Positions 25,258-36,039 of a stretch of DNA of 64,000 nucleotides are shown in pieces. The notes beneath the pieces were generated by a model. That model had not been told where the DNA came from. It did no database searches and worked only from the letters and a program-made list of their open reading frames with translations. Origin of the DNA: Saturnia japonica (Eukaryota; Arthropoda; Insecta; Lepidoptera; Saturniidae); assembly GCA_033032175.1 (NCBI GenBank), contig CM065309.1, positions 3,472,001-3,536,000 of the forward strand. The letters run 5' to 3'. The first letter of the stretch is position 1. The number at the start of each line of letters is the position of its first letter. The translations under genes and the position numbers were made by a program.

Positions 25258-26286
25258 CGTGCCCGGGTGCGCCGCGTGCGTCACGCGCGTCGCTCCGCCT
25301 CCCCGCGCCGCCTCTATGCGCAGCCCTACGAGCCCGAGGCGCCGCCCCGCGCGCTCGCCGCTCTACGTCGCCTGGCGCGGCCGCTCGCCCGCTCGGTGGT
25401 GCGCCGCTCGCGCTCTGTGCACCACCTGCTGCGCGGCTCGAGGGCGGCGGGCGGCGCGCTCTCCACCGTTGTATACAGCGACCGCTACTTTCGCTATGGG
25501 CTGCAGTTGCAGGCGCGCCACGTGCCTCCACGTCGTCTTATCGCAGACGAATTCGGAGCACGGCCGCCCGCCGAGCGCCGGGCCGTCTCTCCGCGCCGCT
25601 CCCGCCCGGCGCACGTGATGCCGCTGCACGCGCTCGCCTCGCACTTCGCCCCTCGCGCCGGCCTGCTGCAGGACACGGGTCCGCCGCCCGCTCTTTATAC
25701 CGAGCGCTCCACCGTGCGACTGCTAGTAGTTACGACCGAAGAGCGGTTCTCGGAGCCGTCGCAAGCGAGGTGTATTCTGCCCGCGCCGCGCCGCCCGCTC
25801 TCGTACAGACAGCCGGCGAGCGGATACGCGCCGTGCCCCGTGCCGCGACTGCAGCCGGGCCGCCGGGCACGCTGTGCTTCACCGACACCTAGTGCGGCTG
25901 AAGAGGCACCGCGGCCGCAGTTTGCGCTGGCGGACGAGGAACTCGCCGCGGCGGATATGCACTCTGGTTCGCCAGGGGACGTGTCCGAGAGCGAAGCGGA
26001 CACAGTGGAGCTCGCGTACGAAGCGCTGGCGAAGGACTCGCCGCGCGTGAGCCTGGCTAACTTAGCTCGTACGGGCGATTGCAAGGCGCCAGGTCGCAAA
26101 GTGCTCAACACAGAACGGTACAATAACGGAGCGCGAGCACCACTAGTGAGCGGCGAGTGCTGGTCGGGTTTGGGGGCGGGGGCGGAGGCGGAGAGTGTGC
26201 GGGGGACGGTGCGCGCGGTGCTGGCCTGCAGCGGGCTGTTCTACGTGTTCGCGTTTCTCGCTTTCTATTTCCTGAGTTTACCATAA
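25258..26286 (+). CDS. open frame continuing in phase after the AGL stop: candidate readthrough extension or separate gene
   Basis: After the AGL TGA (25255-25257, followed by C) the same frame stays open for about 342 codons to TAA at 26284-26286. It has no ATG until 25618. The product is Arg/Ala/Pro-rich at first, then contains an acidic stretch (SPGDVSESEADTVELAYEAL) and ends with about 20 hydrophobic residues (AVLACSGLFYVFAFLAFYFL plus SLP), like a tail anchor. GC content falls abruptly just after 26286. The surrounding DNA is so GC-rich that other frames are open too, so chance is possible. Alternatives: translational readthrough of AGL, a gene whose first exon I missed, or GC-rich 3' UTR. 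I recognise no family. Confidence 0.4.
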   Translation, partial: RARVRRVRHARRSASPRRLYAQPYEPEAPPRALAALRRLARPLARSVVRRSRSVHHLLRGSRAAGGALSTVVYSDRYFRYGLQLQARHVPPRRLIADEFGARPPAERRAVSPRRSRPAHVMPLHALASHFAPRAGLLQDTGPPPALYTERSTVRLLVVTTEERFSEPSQARCILPAPRRPLSYRQPASGYAPCPVPRLQPGRRARCASPTPSAAEEAPRPQFALADEELAAADMHSGSPGDVSESEADTVELAYEALAKDSPRVSLANLARTGDCKAPGRKVLNTERYNNGARAPLVSGECWSGLGAGAEAESVRGTVRAVLACSGLFYVFAFLAFYFLSLP

Positions 26287-28084
26287 GGAGTCCCACCTCT
26301 TGCTTTCGCATTAAAGATCCCAAGCTGATTCTCTTTATTAACCTAATATAATTTTATTAGTAAGATTGTGTATGTTTTATAAAGTCATTACGTATGGTGT
26401 AACATTAAGTTAATTATATTTCCGTAGAAATGCGTAACTTTTCCTATTTTAAGTACTTTTTGACGAATAAAAAGAAAATTTACAAATTATTTGAAACTTT
26501 CCGTAGCTATAAATGTTCACCAAAGACAGCTGTTTTGACAGTGTATATTATTTTCCAAAAGTTCCTAATTACTATAAAAATAGAATTATTTTAAATGTGT
26601 TACAAAACTACAACTTTGCCTACGTCCGTAACATTGAGTAAAATGGTATGATTGTACTGTTTCTTACATTAAAAGAAGCCTTATTATCAATTAAATACAC
26701 ACCATTTTCGAAAACTCTCATTGATGACTTTAAATACCATTTACCTTGTTAGGCAATGTTGCATCTGGAATTTTTCTTATTCAAGCGCATGGCTGCCCAC
26801 TTGATATTAATGAAATTAGTATTAAAATCAGAATGAAAACCCCCATTGTAAATATTAAAAAGGGAGAAAATTGTGCAACACCGTACTCATGTAATGTAAG
26901 TCCAGCTGTACTTTTAATATAATTTTACCAATCATATAGTTTGACATGGAATATTTTATTATGAAATTTTAATTAATGTAATGGTAGCCATTTCAACGAT
27001 AAAATATCAGTAACTGTACCTACAAAGTCTAGATTACTAAAACATGACGACCTTTCGTTTTATTGAATTAAGATTTAAAACATTGACATCCCTAACGTAG
27101 GCAATGTTAGGCACAACAAAAAAGGAATCTAGTGTTAACTTTACCTAAATACATTTTTCTTGTAAAAAGCCCTCCTGTAATAATCATTATAGTCAGCAAA
27201 TTCAAAATCAAACATAAAATAATATATTAAACGGCGAGAAAATTAGAGTATTTCACAACCTACTGAAAATGTTTGAACGCAATCACAACATCACCTCTCC
27301 CACGATAACATCGATCAGTGAACCGACGTAACGTTCGATTTAATTCTGTTGTGACAGTAAATTTTTCGAGTTGCCAGATAATATTTCAAACAACTACTTG
27401 GACTTGGTGCTGCATAATAAAATTTTAGAAAATTTGTATTTTAGGCAAAGTTGAAACTGATGGGTAAAGTTGCGCAATTTTACAGTTATGCATTATTTTT
27501 AATTACCTCTGTAATATGTACTCTCGTAAGTGTATAAGACATTATAATATATAATTGTTTCAATTAAATCGTTTCACAATGATGGAACCCCATTTGTTTT
27601 AACTTCGTAATTTTTCTAAGTAGGTAGTGAGATTCAAAGCACTTGTTTTAATAATAAATTATTTATTGTTATTAGTAAGTAAGTGACACAATGAACGAAA
27701 CTGAACGCAAGTTACTTGGAGCTGAAATAGAAGATGTCTTTCCTGTACTTTAAAATGTATGTGTCTGTTGCTAATAAAAATAATAGAGACATTGCTTACA
27801 TTCTTGTCATTGAACTATTTAGCATTACGCACATACTGACCGGCGCTGGTGGCCGCTGGTGGTCGGACTTTCAATTCATTGCGTTTGGCATCAAGTGTAT
27901 CACGTCTATGTCCTTCAAAAGCTCGAACCCTCTTCACAACCATTGTGAGAGTTACAATTTATATAGGGACCCTGTGGTGAGGCCTTTATGCCATAGTTTT
28001 TCAGTCTCAATGTTTCTAAGCCTTCGTAGTAGTAGGTATTTTGTATTCAAAGTGGCGTCTAACAAGATGGAAGATTGAAGTAGA
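26287..28084. other. A+T-rich DNA downstream of AGL
   Basis: ATTAAA at about 26310 and AATAAA at about 26466 may serve as polyadenylation signals for the AGL transcript. A 114-codon ORF at 27734-28078 has no recognisable motif and no codon-bias support. Nothing else seen. Confidence 0.4.
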
Positions 28085-29688
28085 TCGTATTCACTAGTTC
28101 GGGGCAATAAATGTTGTTGTTTAAAATATCGTATAATAATCACATGTCGAAGATAGATCGTCGTTTCGATAAAGAAATTAAATTATAAAAGTCCAAATCA
28201 ATTAAGTATGACTTATGCTCGTAATTAAATTTAAAATTTAGATATCTCAGGAATTTACTTTGAATGTTGTCTAGACTAGTCTTATGTGTGATATAATCTG
28301 GTGACCATATTGGCGAAGCATAATCGAGATAGCTTCTAATGTATGCAAAATATAACATTTTTAATTAATTTAAGTTTACAAAAGGCTTTGCAACTCTGCA
28401 AATAAATCCAAACATTTTTAAAGCTTTCTGACGTATGTAATCATAGTGATACGTTTATAGCAGTTTGGAATCCATTATCACCCCCAAATCACGAATGACA
28501 GAAACCCTCTGCACTGGAAACATGTCAAGTGTATAGATATAATATAAAGGTTGACGTTTTCTAGTGTATGTTATAACATTAATTTCTTTACATTTAAATT
28601 CAGTTTATTTAAATTGCAATAATCACAAAGTTGCAATTTTTCATTCTGTAACATGAAGCAGTCATCAATAGTACAAATAGCGCTGAAAATGTTGGTATTG
28701 TAGCGTCATCATTAATGTTTAATGTTGTACTTGTGCATTGTGTGCACGGACAGTCCAGTCTCGGTCGGCACACGCGATGCACGCGGTAATAATACAGAAA
28801 TAAACAATTTAATTTGGAAGGATTGTTTTCACATTTATCTCCAGACTGGTAAACCTCCAAAGTATCATCGGTATACATAAGGTACCTGGCGGAGGTTAAG
28901 CAAGAGCATATATCGGAGACATAGATGTTAAAATGCAATGGACCTAGATGTGAACCCTGCGGTATACCTGAAGGAATAGTTTGAAAGCCAGAGAGAAATG
29001 CTCCAATCCGAACCGCCTGATTTCTATTGTGAATGTAGGATTTAAACCACCTCAAAAGATCACCGTGTACACCTAACCTGTCAAGCTTCAGTAAGAGGAT
29101 ATCATGATTAATACGATCAAAACACTTAGAGTAATCGGTATACATGACATCCACCTGATAACCTTGATCCATAGCTGTAGCTATGTAATCTGAAAATACT
29201 GCCAGAATTTTTTATGGTTATTTTGGATGGCTGCTTCAATTTCAAGGAAGTACCTATTCCAGCAGGCAATCTGCATTTTTTTTTATCTTCTTCTCAACAA
29301 ACAAAATGTGTCATAATCCGTAGGTATACCATACTTCTTCCATTTCTTATGAAATTTCTCTTTTTCTTTGACAATACTCATTAGTGGCTTAGAATACCAT
29401 AGTGGAATTTTTTTAGGGAAACTATTGTATTTAGGTACATGGGTATCAATCACCGTATTTAATCTATTGTAAAGAATCGTGACTGAACTTTCATCTGTTT
29501 CTTTGCTGAAATCGAGTTTCCAGTGAAACGAATTTAAGTAACTGTTAATTTCATCATAATTAGCATTTTTTTTATTTGTAAATAGTTATTTGTATCATTT
29601 TTAGCAGATTAATATTTATGATAGTAAATTTCAATATCAGAGCAGGGTGGTGGGTGATGAGGCATATCTTCTTTGGATATAAATAATT
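28085..29688 (-). mobile_element. second copy of the jockey/CR1-like LINE, degenerate
   Basis: Minus strand, closely similar to 19339-20613. Fragments: linker region 29600-29230 (KIPLWYSKPLMSIVKEKEKF), RT core 29172-28870 ([20 protein letters not shown] and [15 protein letters not shown], then the active-site block cut by an insertion), C-terminal parts to 28140. There is an internal deletion at about 29205 where the RT fingers should be, and a 163-bp insertion at 28699-28861. It abuts the telomeric element array directly. Confidence 0.75.
28699..28861. mobile_element. 163-bp insertion in the LINE, possible solo LTR
   Basis: Compared with the sister LINE copy (20130-20165), extra sequence starts TGTAGCGTCATC and is flanked by GTAT (28695-28698 and 28862-28865), as expected for a short target duplication. 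It contains AATAAA. The TG start and the size suggest a solo LTR of a small LTR element, but the expected CA end is not clear. Confidence 0.4.
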
Positions 29689-31197
29689 CGGGCAACCTGA
29701 AGGGGACGTGTATAAAGTCCCTGAAGGAGGCGGCCAAATCCCTAAGAGAAGTGGTAGATGTGCTCATTACACGCACTACCAAAGAGGAGACGGCCCGATT
29801 GGCCCGGGATGCAAGGCTGCTCTGGCAGCAGGTGAAGGACCTCAAGGAAGAGGTCCTTGCGTGGAGAAGAGAGGCGAGTGCGAGGAGGATAATGCCTCCT
29901 CCCCCTCCGCCGCCACCTCCTAAGACGGTCCAAGTGGAGGCGCCTCCCTTGGGATGGGAGAAGGTCCTAGAGGGAGCGATGAGCAAGCTTGAGCTGTCCA
30001 TCTGTACCACTGTCGGAGCGGTGATGGACGCGCGCTTCGACAGTCTGGAGGCGGATGGGCGGCTCTTGCCCAAGAAGGTAATTCGCCCACCGCTTGCGGG
30101 GGACAAAAGACCTGGGCCGGAGAAGAGGCCGAGGCCTGCTGCGGGACCTGGGCCGACCAGCTATGCTGGCACTAGTGCCAAGGCGGTAGGAGCAAAAAAA
30201 GGCCCGGTCTGTGTCACGGGCCAGGTTTGAGGGAGCAGCTGAGCCCTCTGCACCCACCGCTCCACTTAGTTTGGAGTGGGCCGCTCTCCCGGGGGCTTCT
30301 GTCTCCCAGGCCGTTTCCCGGGCCCCATCTGAGGTATGGGAGGAGGCGTGGACCACTGTGGTGCGTCGGGCTATGAAACCCAGGGCGCCGGCAGCTACAG
30401 TGGCTGCTCCTGCGCCTAAAGAGACCACCAAAAAGAAGGCCCAGCCGAAGGTGCCGCGTACAGCAGCGGTACTTATCACGCTGCAGCCGGAGGCTGTGGC
30501 CAGGGGGGTTACCTATGCGGCGGCGGTCCTGAAGGTGCGGGAGCAGGTGAAGCTGGCGGAGCTTGGAATCAGCGACCCGAAGCTCCGCACGTCGGCCACG
30601 GGGGCCAAGATTATAGAAATCAATGGCTCCGATGGTGAAATTAAGGCAGATGGCCTGGCGACACAGCTGCAGGCTGCACTGGCCGGTGTAGCTGTAGTTA
30701 CCAGGCCAATAAAACGGGCGGAGCTTCGGGTCGTTGGAATCGATGACTCGGTTGACGAAGGCGAGTTGAGGGCGGCTATAGTCGGTGCGACCAGATGTGA
30801 GCCGGCCATGATTAGGGTCGGCTCCATCCGGCAAAACTGGGGTGGAGGGGCGGCGTTTGTGTCGCTCCCAGTCGCGGAGGCGAAAAAGTTGGCCGATGCA
30901 GGGCGTCTCCTAGTCGGCTGGAGTGTGGCCCGAATCTGCCCATTGCCGGAGAAGCCCCTTCGGTGCTTCAGGTGTATGGGCTTGGGCCACACTCGCCCAC
31001 TATGTGAGGTGATGGCCGACAGGAGCGCCCTATGTTACAGGTGCGGGGGTCTGGCCACGCGGCGGCAGAATGTGCATCGCCCAAGATGCACTGTGATGTG
31101 TGTGCCGCCGCGGGTAAACCAGCGGACCACTACATGGGAGGGGCGAGCTGCAGGCCCCCTGCAACCAAGACGAGGCCTTTTGGGGCTGGTAGACCCA
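29689..31197 (+). pseudogene. ORF1 (gag-like) of element A
   Basis: Starts at SGNLKGTCIKSLKEAAKSLR, then a coiled-coil segment, a Pro/Ala-rich linker, the core domain (TAAVLITLQPEAVARG ... RPIKRAELRVVGIDDSVDEG) and CCHC knuckles (CFRCMGLGHTRPLC, then LCYRCGG). Frames change near 30215 and again near 31050, where the second and third knuckles continue in another frame. The last ORF1 codons follow the nested element at 32297-32325. ORF1 would bind element RNA and deliver it to telomeres. Confidence 0.75.
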
Positions 31198-31211
31198 GGT
31201 CGGAGGCAGTT

Positions 31212-31290
31212 GGGGCACTATGTCTGGAACCTCCTCGTGGTGTACCCCGGGCAACGGCGGCCGCTTCACGGCCGACGGCTAATACCAGAC
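31212..31290 (+). ncRNA. HDV-like ribozyme of element A'
   Basis: P1 GGGGCAC (31212-31218) with GTACCCC (one C-A mismatch); P2 GTCTGG with CCAGAC (31285-31290); P3 ACC/GGT with loop TCCTCGT; P4 CGGCCG/CGGCCG with loop CTTCA; J4/2 ACGGCTAATA with the candidate catalytic C. P2 and P4 differ from the other copies by compensating changes. Confidence 0.75.
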
Positions 31291-31398
31291 CGACGGCGTT
31301 CCTCCCCTGTACCCCTCTGCTCATCAGAGGAGACAGGGGATGGGGCAAGAGTGGACCTGCTTCGGCTCGTCCACTACGGACGGACTCGTCGTTGACGG

Positions 31399-31940
31399 CG
31401 GAGGAGGAAGAAAACCTCCTTAAAAAATTGAGAGGATACAACCTCTTTAAAAAATCGCTGACGGCGGTGGAGTAAACCACCTTAAAAAACCTTGGACGGA
31501 CTGTGGTGGAGTAAACCACCCTTTAAAAAATCACGGACGGACGGTGGAAGACAACCACCTTAAAAAATTACTGGACGGAGGTGAAGAAAACCACCAGTAT
31601 AAAAAATCAAGGACGGACAGTGGAAGGAAACCACTTAAAAAAATAACCGGACGGTTGAGGATGAGCACCTCGTTAAAAAATCAAAGACGGACTTGACAAG
31701 GACGGACGGGAGCTTAATGACGGCAGAGGAGGAAACCTCTATAAGAAACCAACGACGGACTGGTGGGGGAGGGGGTGCGTTCATTCGCCTCCTTCTCCTG
31801 CCGTTACAGGACGGCAGAGGAGAAAACCTCGGTAAAAAATCATGGCCGGGCTAGCGGAGTGGGGGTGCGTTCATTCGCCCCTTACCCCCGCCATATGCCA
31901 AACATTATGGCAGAGACAGAGGAGAAAACCTCTATAAAAA
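31399..31940 (+). repeat. array of 11 short hairpins with A-tracts
   Basis: Unit: (GG)ACGG, 4-5-nt stem, purine-rich 6-8-nt loop, complementary stem, then about TTAAAAAATC. Stems in order: GGAGG/CCTCC 31403, AGAGG/CCTCT 31431, GGTGG/CCACC 31466, 31505 and 31543, GGTG/CACC 31580, AGTGG/CCACT 31619, GAGG/CCTC 31657, AGAGG/CCTCT 31725, GAGG/CCTC 31817, AGAGG/CCTCT 31918. Both sides of the stem change together. A single unit also occurs in element H at 48755-48780. Confidence 0.75.
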
Positions 31941-32329
31941 ACCCAACAACGGGTGGGTGGGGGACAGGTGGTGGTTCATCCGCCTCCTTCTCCTGCCAGG
32001 CCGAACCAAGGGGAGATGGGTCGGGGGGCCTGTCTTCCCATTGCACTGGTTTGGCGGACGGGGAGACAGTTCGTCACCGGTTTGTCTCCGTCAGCGGGCG
32101 GCCCTTCCGGGCCTTGCCGCCGGGGCGGCGCGGCTGAATGCCAGCGCAGTGCCCGCGTCGCCCCAGCATGGCGGCGGACGGTGCACCGTGGAGTTTTTTA
32201 GTGAGTAGGAGTCTCACATAACCACTCGTTCCCCCGGGCGAGTGTGTACCCATGACGGGTTTTCCACTCCACGTTAACAAAAAAAAAAAAAAAAAAGGTC
32301 GGAGGCAGTTGGTACGACTCGTTAATGTA

Positions 32330-34325
32330 ATGGATCGACGCCGTACCGACTGCCTTCAGGCGAATTTGAACCACTCCGCCACTGCACAAGATTTATTTGT
32401 GCAGTCAGTGGCGGAGTGGAACATCAATATTGCGGTGGCTGCGGAGCCGTACTCTGTCCCCGCCCAACCTTACTGGGCGGGTGACCTTGACGGCTCCGTA
32501 GCTATCTACTGCACGGGGTCCCCCCTCTCCTTCAAGGAGAGGGGATCCGGGTTCGTGGCGGCCGCCTGGGGAGGGTATGGGGTAGTGGGTGTTTACTTCT
32601 CCCCAAACCGGCCCCTGAGGGAGTTCGAGTCGTTTCTCGACTCCCTGGGGCCGGTGGTTAGGCGGCTGTCGCCACTCCCCATCGTCCTGCTTGGCGACCT
32701 TAACGCCAAGTCGAGGGCATGGGGAGGGGTGGCCACGGACCCAAGAGGGGAAGTGGTGGAGGAGTGGGCAGTCCAGGCTGGGCTGTCCCTCCTCAACCAA
32801 GGGGCGGTGCACACGTGCGTGCGACAGAACGGAGGGTCCGTGGTGGACGTCTCCTTCGCCACGCCGTCTGTCGCACGCCGTGTGCAGGATTGGAGAGTGC
32901 TGGAGGAGGTGGAGACCCTGTCAGACCACCGGTATATCCGGTTTGGGGTCTCCACCTCCTCAGAGGTGCCGGCGCGCCGGGCTCCGGGGGGGGCTAACTT
33001 CCCCCGATGGGTGGTGAGCCGCCTCAATCGGCAGCTTGCTGAAGAGGCGGCCATCGTCCAGAGCTGGCGCGCGCCGGCTCCTAGTGAGGAAGATATCGAC
33101 GCGATCGCGGGCCGTTTCCGTAAGGCCCTTACGGGCCGGGTGTTAGGTGTGGCGCTGAACCACATGGGGGTAGAGCTTCGGGAGCTGTTCAACCGATGTT
33201 TGTCGGTTGGACGGTTCCCGAAGCTCTTGAAGATGGGGTGACTCTGCCTTCTGGGGAAGGAGGGTTGCCCCCCGGACTGCCCGTCCTCGTACCGGCCCCT
33301 GGTGCTGCTGGACGACACGGGGAAGATGCTGGAGCGTATTCTGGCATCTCGTGTCGTCCAGCACATGGCGGAAGTTGGGCCGGTACTTTCGGACCGGCAG
33401 TTTGGTTTCCGGAGGGGGCGTTCAACGCTGGACGCCCTCTCCACCCTGAAGGAGTGGTCCACGGAGGCGACCGAGTGGGGAGGTAGGTTGTTGGCGGTAT
33501 CGATCAACATTCACGTGTTGTGCTACGCGGATGACACACTAGTCGTAGCCCAGGGGGGGGGGGTCTTTTGAAGAGGTGGCGCGCCTGGCCTCATAGGGAG
33601 TAGCCCTCGTGGTCGGGCGCATAAAGGCGTTGGGCCTCAGGGTGGCAGCTGAAAAGACCGAGGCCCTAATTTTTCATGGGCCTCGATGTGGGCCGCCTCC
33701 TGGGGCCCACATATATGTGGAGGGCGTTAGGGTCCGGGTTGGGGCCCAGATGAAATATCTGGGCCTCATCCTGGACGGACGTTGGCGGTTCGAGTCCCAC
33801 TTTAAGGGACTCGAACCGCGGATAGTGGGAGCGGCGGCGGCTCTCGGCCGGCTTCTTCCGAAACCGGGGGGGCCGGGCGCGAGCTGTCGCCGCTTATTTG
33901 CCGGAGTAGTGAGGAGCATGGCCGTCTACGGGGCACCGATCTGGTCGGATGCCCTTAGCGCCACGAACAGACGCGTGTTGCGTGCTACGCAGCGTGTCGT
34001 GGCGCTGAGGGTCATCCGCGGGTACCGGTCGGTGTCCGCGGGGGCGGCCATGGTTCTTGCCGGCTCCCCGCCGTGGGAGCTGGAGGCGGAGGTGCTCGCC
34101 GCCGTGTATGAATTCACGGCGGCGAGGAGAGAGTTAAGGGAGCCTCCGGCTCCCACGGAGGCGGACAGGGTCCGGCGTGAGGCCCGAGAGATTGTTATTG
34201 GAAAGTGGGAGGAGGACCTGGCGGACGCGCGCTATGGACGGTATACCATAGACGCCGTCCGCCCGGTCCTCCGGGAGTGGTGCGCCAGGGAGCGGGGCTC
34301 CCTGACGTTTAGACTTGTGCAGGTG
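32330..34325 (+). pseudogene. ORF2 (endonuclease-RT) of element A
   Basis: ATG at 32330 begins MDRRRTDCLQANLNHSATAQ. The endonuclease domain carries VVAAEPYSVP-like, LLGDLNAKSRAWGG and LSDHRYIRF motifs of APE-type R1-clade enzymes. The linker is deleted at about 33125. A CGA to TGA change stops the frame at 33239-33241. RT block 0-2 follows (SSYRPLVLLDD, RQFGFRRGRSTLDAL). About 78 codons, including the motif A Asp and PQGS, are deleted at 33510, then LCYADDTLVV. A G-run slip (33551-33560) shifts the frame. The thumb and tail region runs to 34325. Confidence 0.8.
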
Positions 34326-35880
34326 CTGCAGGATATCTGGCAACCTCAAGGGTACTTGTATCAAAACTCTAAAGGAGGCTGCTAGGACCCTACATGAGGT
34401 CACAGCCACGGCGCTAACTCGCACGGTTGAGGAAGAAACACTCATCCTCCGTCGCGAGGTATGAAAGCTCCGCGAAGAGACAACTGAGTTAAGGGTGGAA
34501 CTCGCCACTCTCCGTGGCCAGGTGAAGACTGTTCCACCAGTGCCAGTGTCGCAGGCACAGCCAGAGGGCTCTCACCGAGAGCCGGAATTCCTTCCGCAAA
34601 TTTTGCTAGAGGCAATGACGGTCCGAATGGACGACATGGAGCGTGCTCTCCGGTTGTCTTTCGGGGAAATGATAATGGATCGACTGGATGACCGTCTTCC
34701 CCCTGCAGGGGTAGTTCGTCCGCCCTTGGCTGCGGATAGAAGGACGGAGGAAACTGGACCTATAGGAGGCCCAAAGAAGACTTCCAGGGCCAAGAAGAAG
34801 CCGGCTGAAAATAAGCCCACGACAGCACCTCGTGCTGCTACTATAGCGGCAACACAACCACAGGAGTCTGTCCCTGGCATGGTCTGCGAATTGATACCTG
34901 ACCCGACTCCGGCTACGGCTCCAGATATTGAAGCGACTTGGACGAAAGTGATCCGTCGCAGGAAAAGGAAGAAAAAGAAGGTGGCGGTGGCGGCGGCTGC
35001 GAAAGTTGCTCCCTCCCGCCCGACGATGAATAAGGTGAAGCTCCTCCCGAGTCCACGCTCGGCTGCAGTGGTTTTTACGCTCCAGCCTGAGGCTTTGGCT
35101 CGGGGAGTGAGCTACAAGGACGCCCTCCTTAGAGCGAGGTCAGCCGTCAGCCTGACGGCTCTAGGAATTGAAGACTTCCTGTTTCGAGAGACCAAAACGG
35201 GATCTAGAATTATAGAAATTCCTGAAAGCCAAGGGGCGAAGCAAGCCGACAAACTGGCACAGAGTTTCCAGTCAGCGTTAGCGGACGTTGCCTTAATTGA
35301 TAGGCCCGTTAAGAGAGTAAATGTTCGCATCGTTGGCCTGGATGACTCTGTATCCAGGGAGGAGGTAGTCGCAGCTACAGCGGCTATAGGGGGATGCGAG
35401 TCGACCCTCATAAGGGCAGGCGAAATTCGCCGAAATAATAATTGCGGTATGGGTGCAATTCATTTGGCTGTACCAGTTGATGCAGCCAGAACCTTGGTTG
35501 AGGCTGGACTCCTCCTTGTCGGTTGGAGTGTGGTCCGAGTCCACCTTCTGGAACCTAGGCCCTTGCGCTGTTTTAAGTGCATGGGTTTGGGTCACACTCG
35601 GCTGCTGTGCCCGTCAACAACCGACAGGGGGCTCCAAGCTTTAGATGTGGGCAGCTAGGACACAAGGCGCTGGAGTGCGGAGCTGAAAAGCTTCGCTGCG
35701 CCTTGTGTGCTGATGCTGGAACGCCAGCTGGTCATTTTATGGGGGGCGTCAGTTGCAGACCGTCAACCAAGGCAAAAAGAGGGGCAGCACCAGCACCTAC
35801 ATCGTTTTCCGTAGGTGCTTAGCGTAGACGATGGGCAGTAGGTGGGGGTGTTTAACCGCCTTTTTCCTCTGCCCTTGCTG
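34326..35880 (+). mobile_element. element B: ORF1-only unit, both ends lost
   Basis: Joined to element A at 34326 and to element C at 35880. It contains ORF1 from SGNLKG to its end and then the start of the common 3' UTR (GCGTAGACGATGGGCAGTAGG at 35823) with no ORF2 in between, so it belongs to the gag-only group. Confidence 0.75.
34331..35822 (+). pseudogene. ORF1 of element B
   Basis: SGNLKGTCIKTLKEAARTLH at the start; TGA at 34465 replaces an Arg codon of the RRETRKLREE coiled-coil block. The core 34495-35640 contains RSAAVVFTLQPEALARG, RPVKRVNVRIVGLDDSV, and the first knuckle CFKCMGLGHTRLLC. A 1-nt slip near 35628 puts the second and third knuckles (FRCGQLGHKALEC, CALCADAGTPAGHFMGG) in another frame, ending 35820-35822. 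Confidence 0.75.
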
Positions 35881-35924
35881 GACGGCTTCTTCGGTCGCTT
35901 CTTGGCCGACGGCTAATACCTGAC
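35881..35924 (+). ncRNA. 3' half of an HDV-like ribozyme (element C)
   Basis: P4 CGGTC/GGCCG (35891-35907), J4/2 ACGGCTAATA and the P2 strand CCTGAC remain. P1, P3 and the 5' P2 strand are absent, so it cannot self-cleave. Confidence 0.6.
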
Positions 35925-36039
35925 AGGGGGGGCCTCGTTTATCGACTCTCTGCTCCTCAGAGCTGACGAAGGTCATGGCTTGTTGGCGGGCTCGGCGTGC
36001 ACTCACACTGTTGTCGGGCGGACAGGTTGGACACGTTGG

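Larger units (their letters stand above)
31212..32296 (+). mobile_element. element A': ORF-less 1.08-kb derivative with target duplication
   Basis: The order is HDV-like ribozyme (31212-31290), 5' hairpin (CCTCTGCTCATCAGAGG), eleven short hairpin units (31399-31940), the common 3' UTR (about 31960-32278) and poly(A) (32279-32296). It contains no ORF1 or ORF2. GGTCGGAGGCAGTT(GG) occurs immediately before (31198-31213) and after (32297-32312), a 14-16-bp target duplication in the ORF1 of element A. It must use enzymes from other copies. Confidence 0.85.
29689..34325 (+). mobile_element. telomeric R1/TRAS-like element A (5'-truncated, 3'-truncated, nested insert)
   Basis: The first unit of the array begins inside ORF1 at the SGNLKG block and abuts the LINE. 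It holds most of ORF1, a nested ORF-less element (31212-32296), then ORF2 with two internal deletions, and ends near the end of ORF2 where it is joined to element B at 34326. ORF1 stop (32323-32325) and ORF2 ATG (32330) are 4 nt apart. Confidence 0.8.

Noticed and set aside
21293..25700. Many long antisense and alternative-frame ORFs over AGL exons
   Set aside because: Explained by very high GC content, which lacks stop codons in all frames; only the frame matching AGL motifs and splice phases is kept.
27734..28143. 114-codon ORF and an antisense 63-codon ORF
   Set aside because: No motif, no homologue I recognise, and no splice or codon support; left as unannotated.
31399..31940. CRISPR-like array of repeats and spacers
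   Set aside because: Eukaryotic setting, units imperfect and of variable length, and stems covary within units; it is part of a retrotransposon leader.
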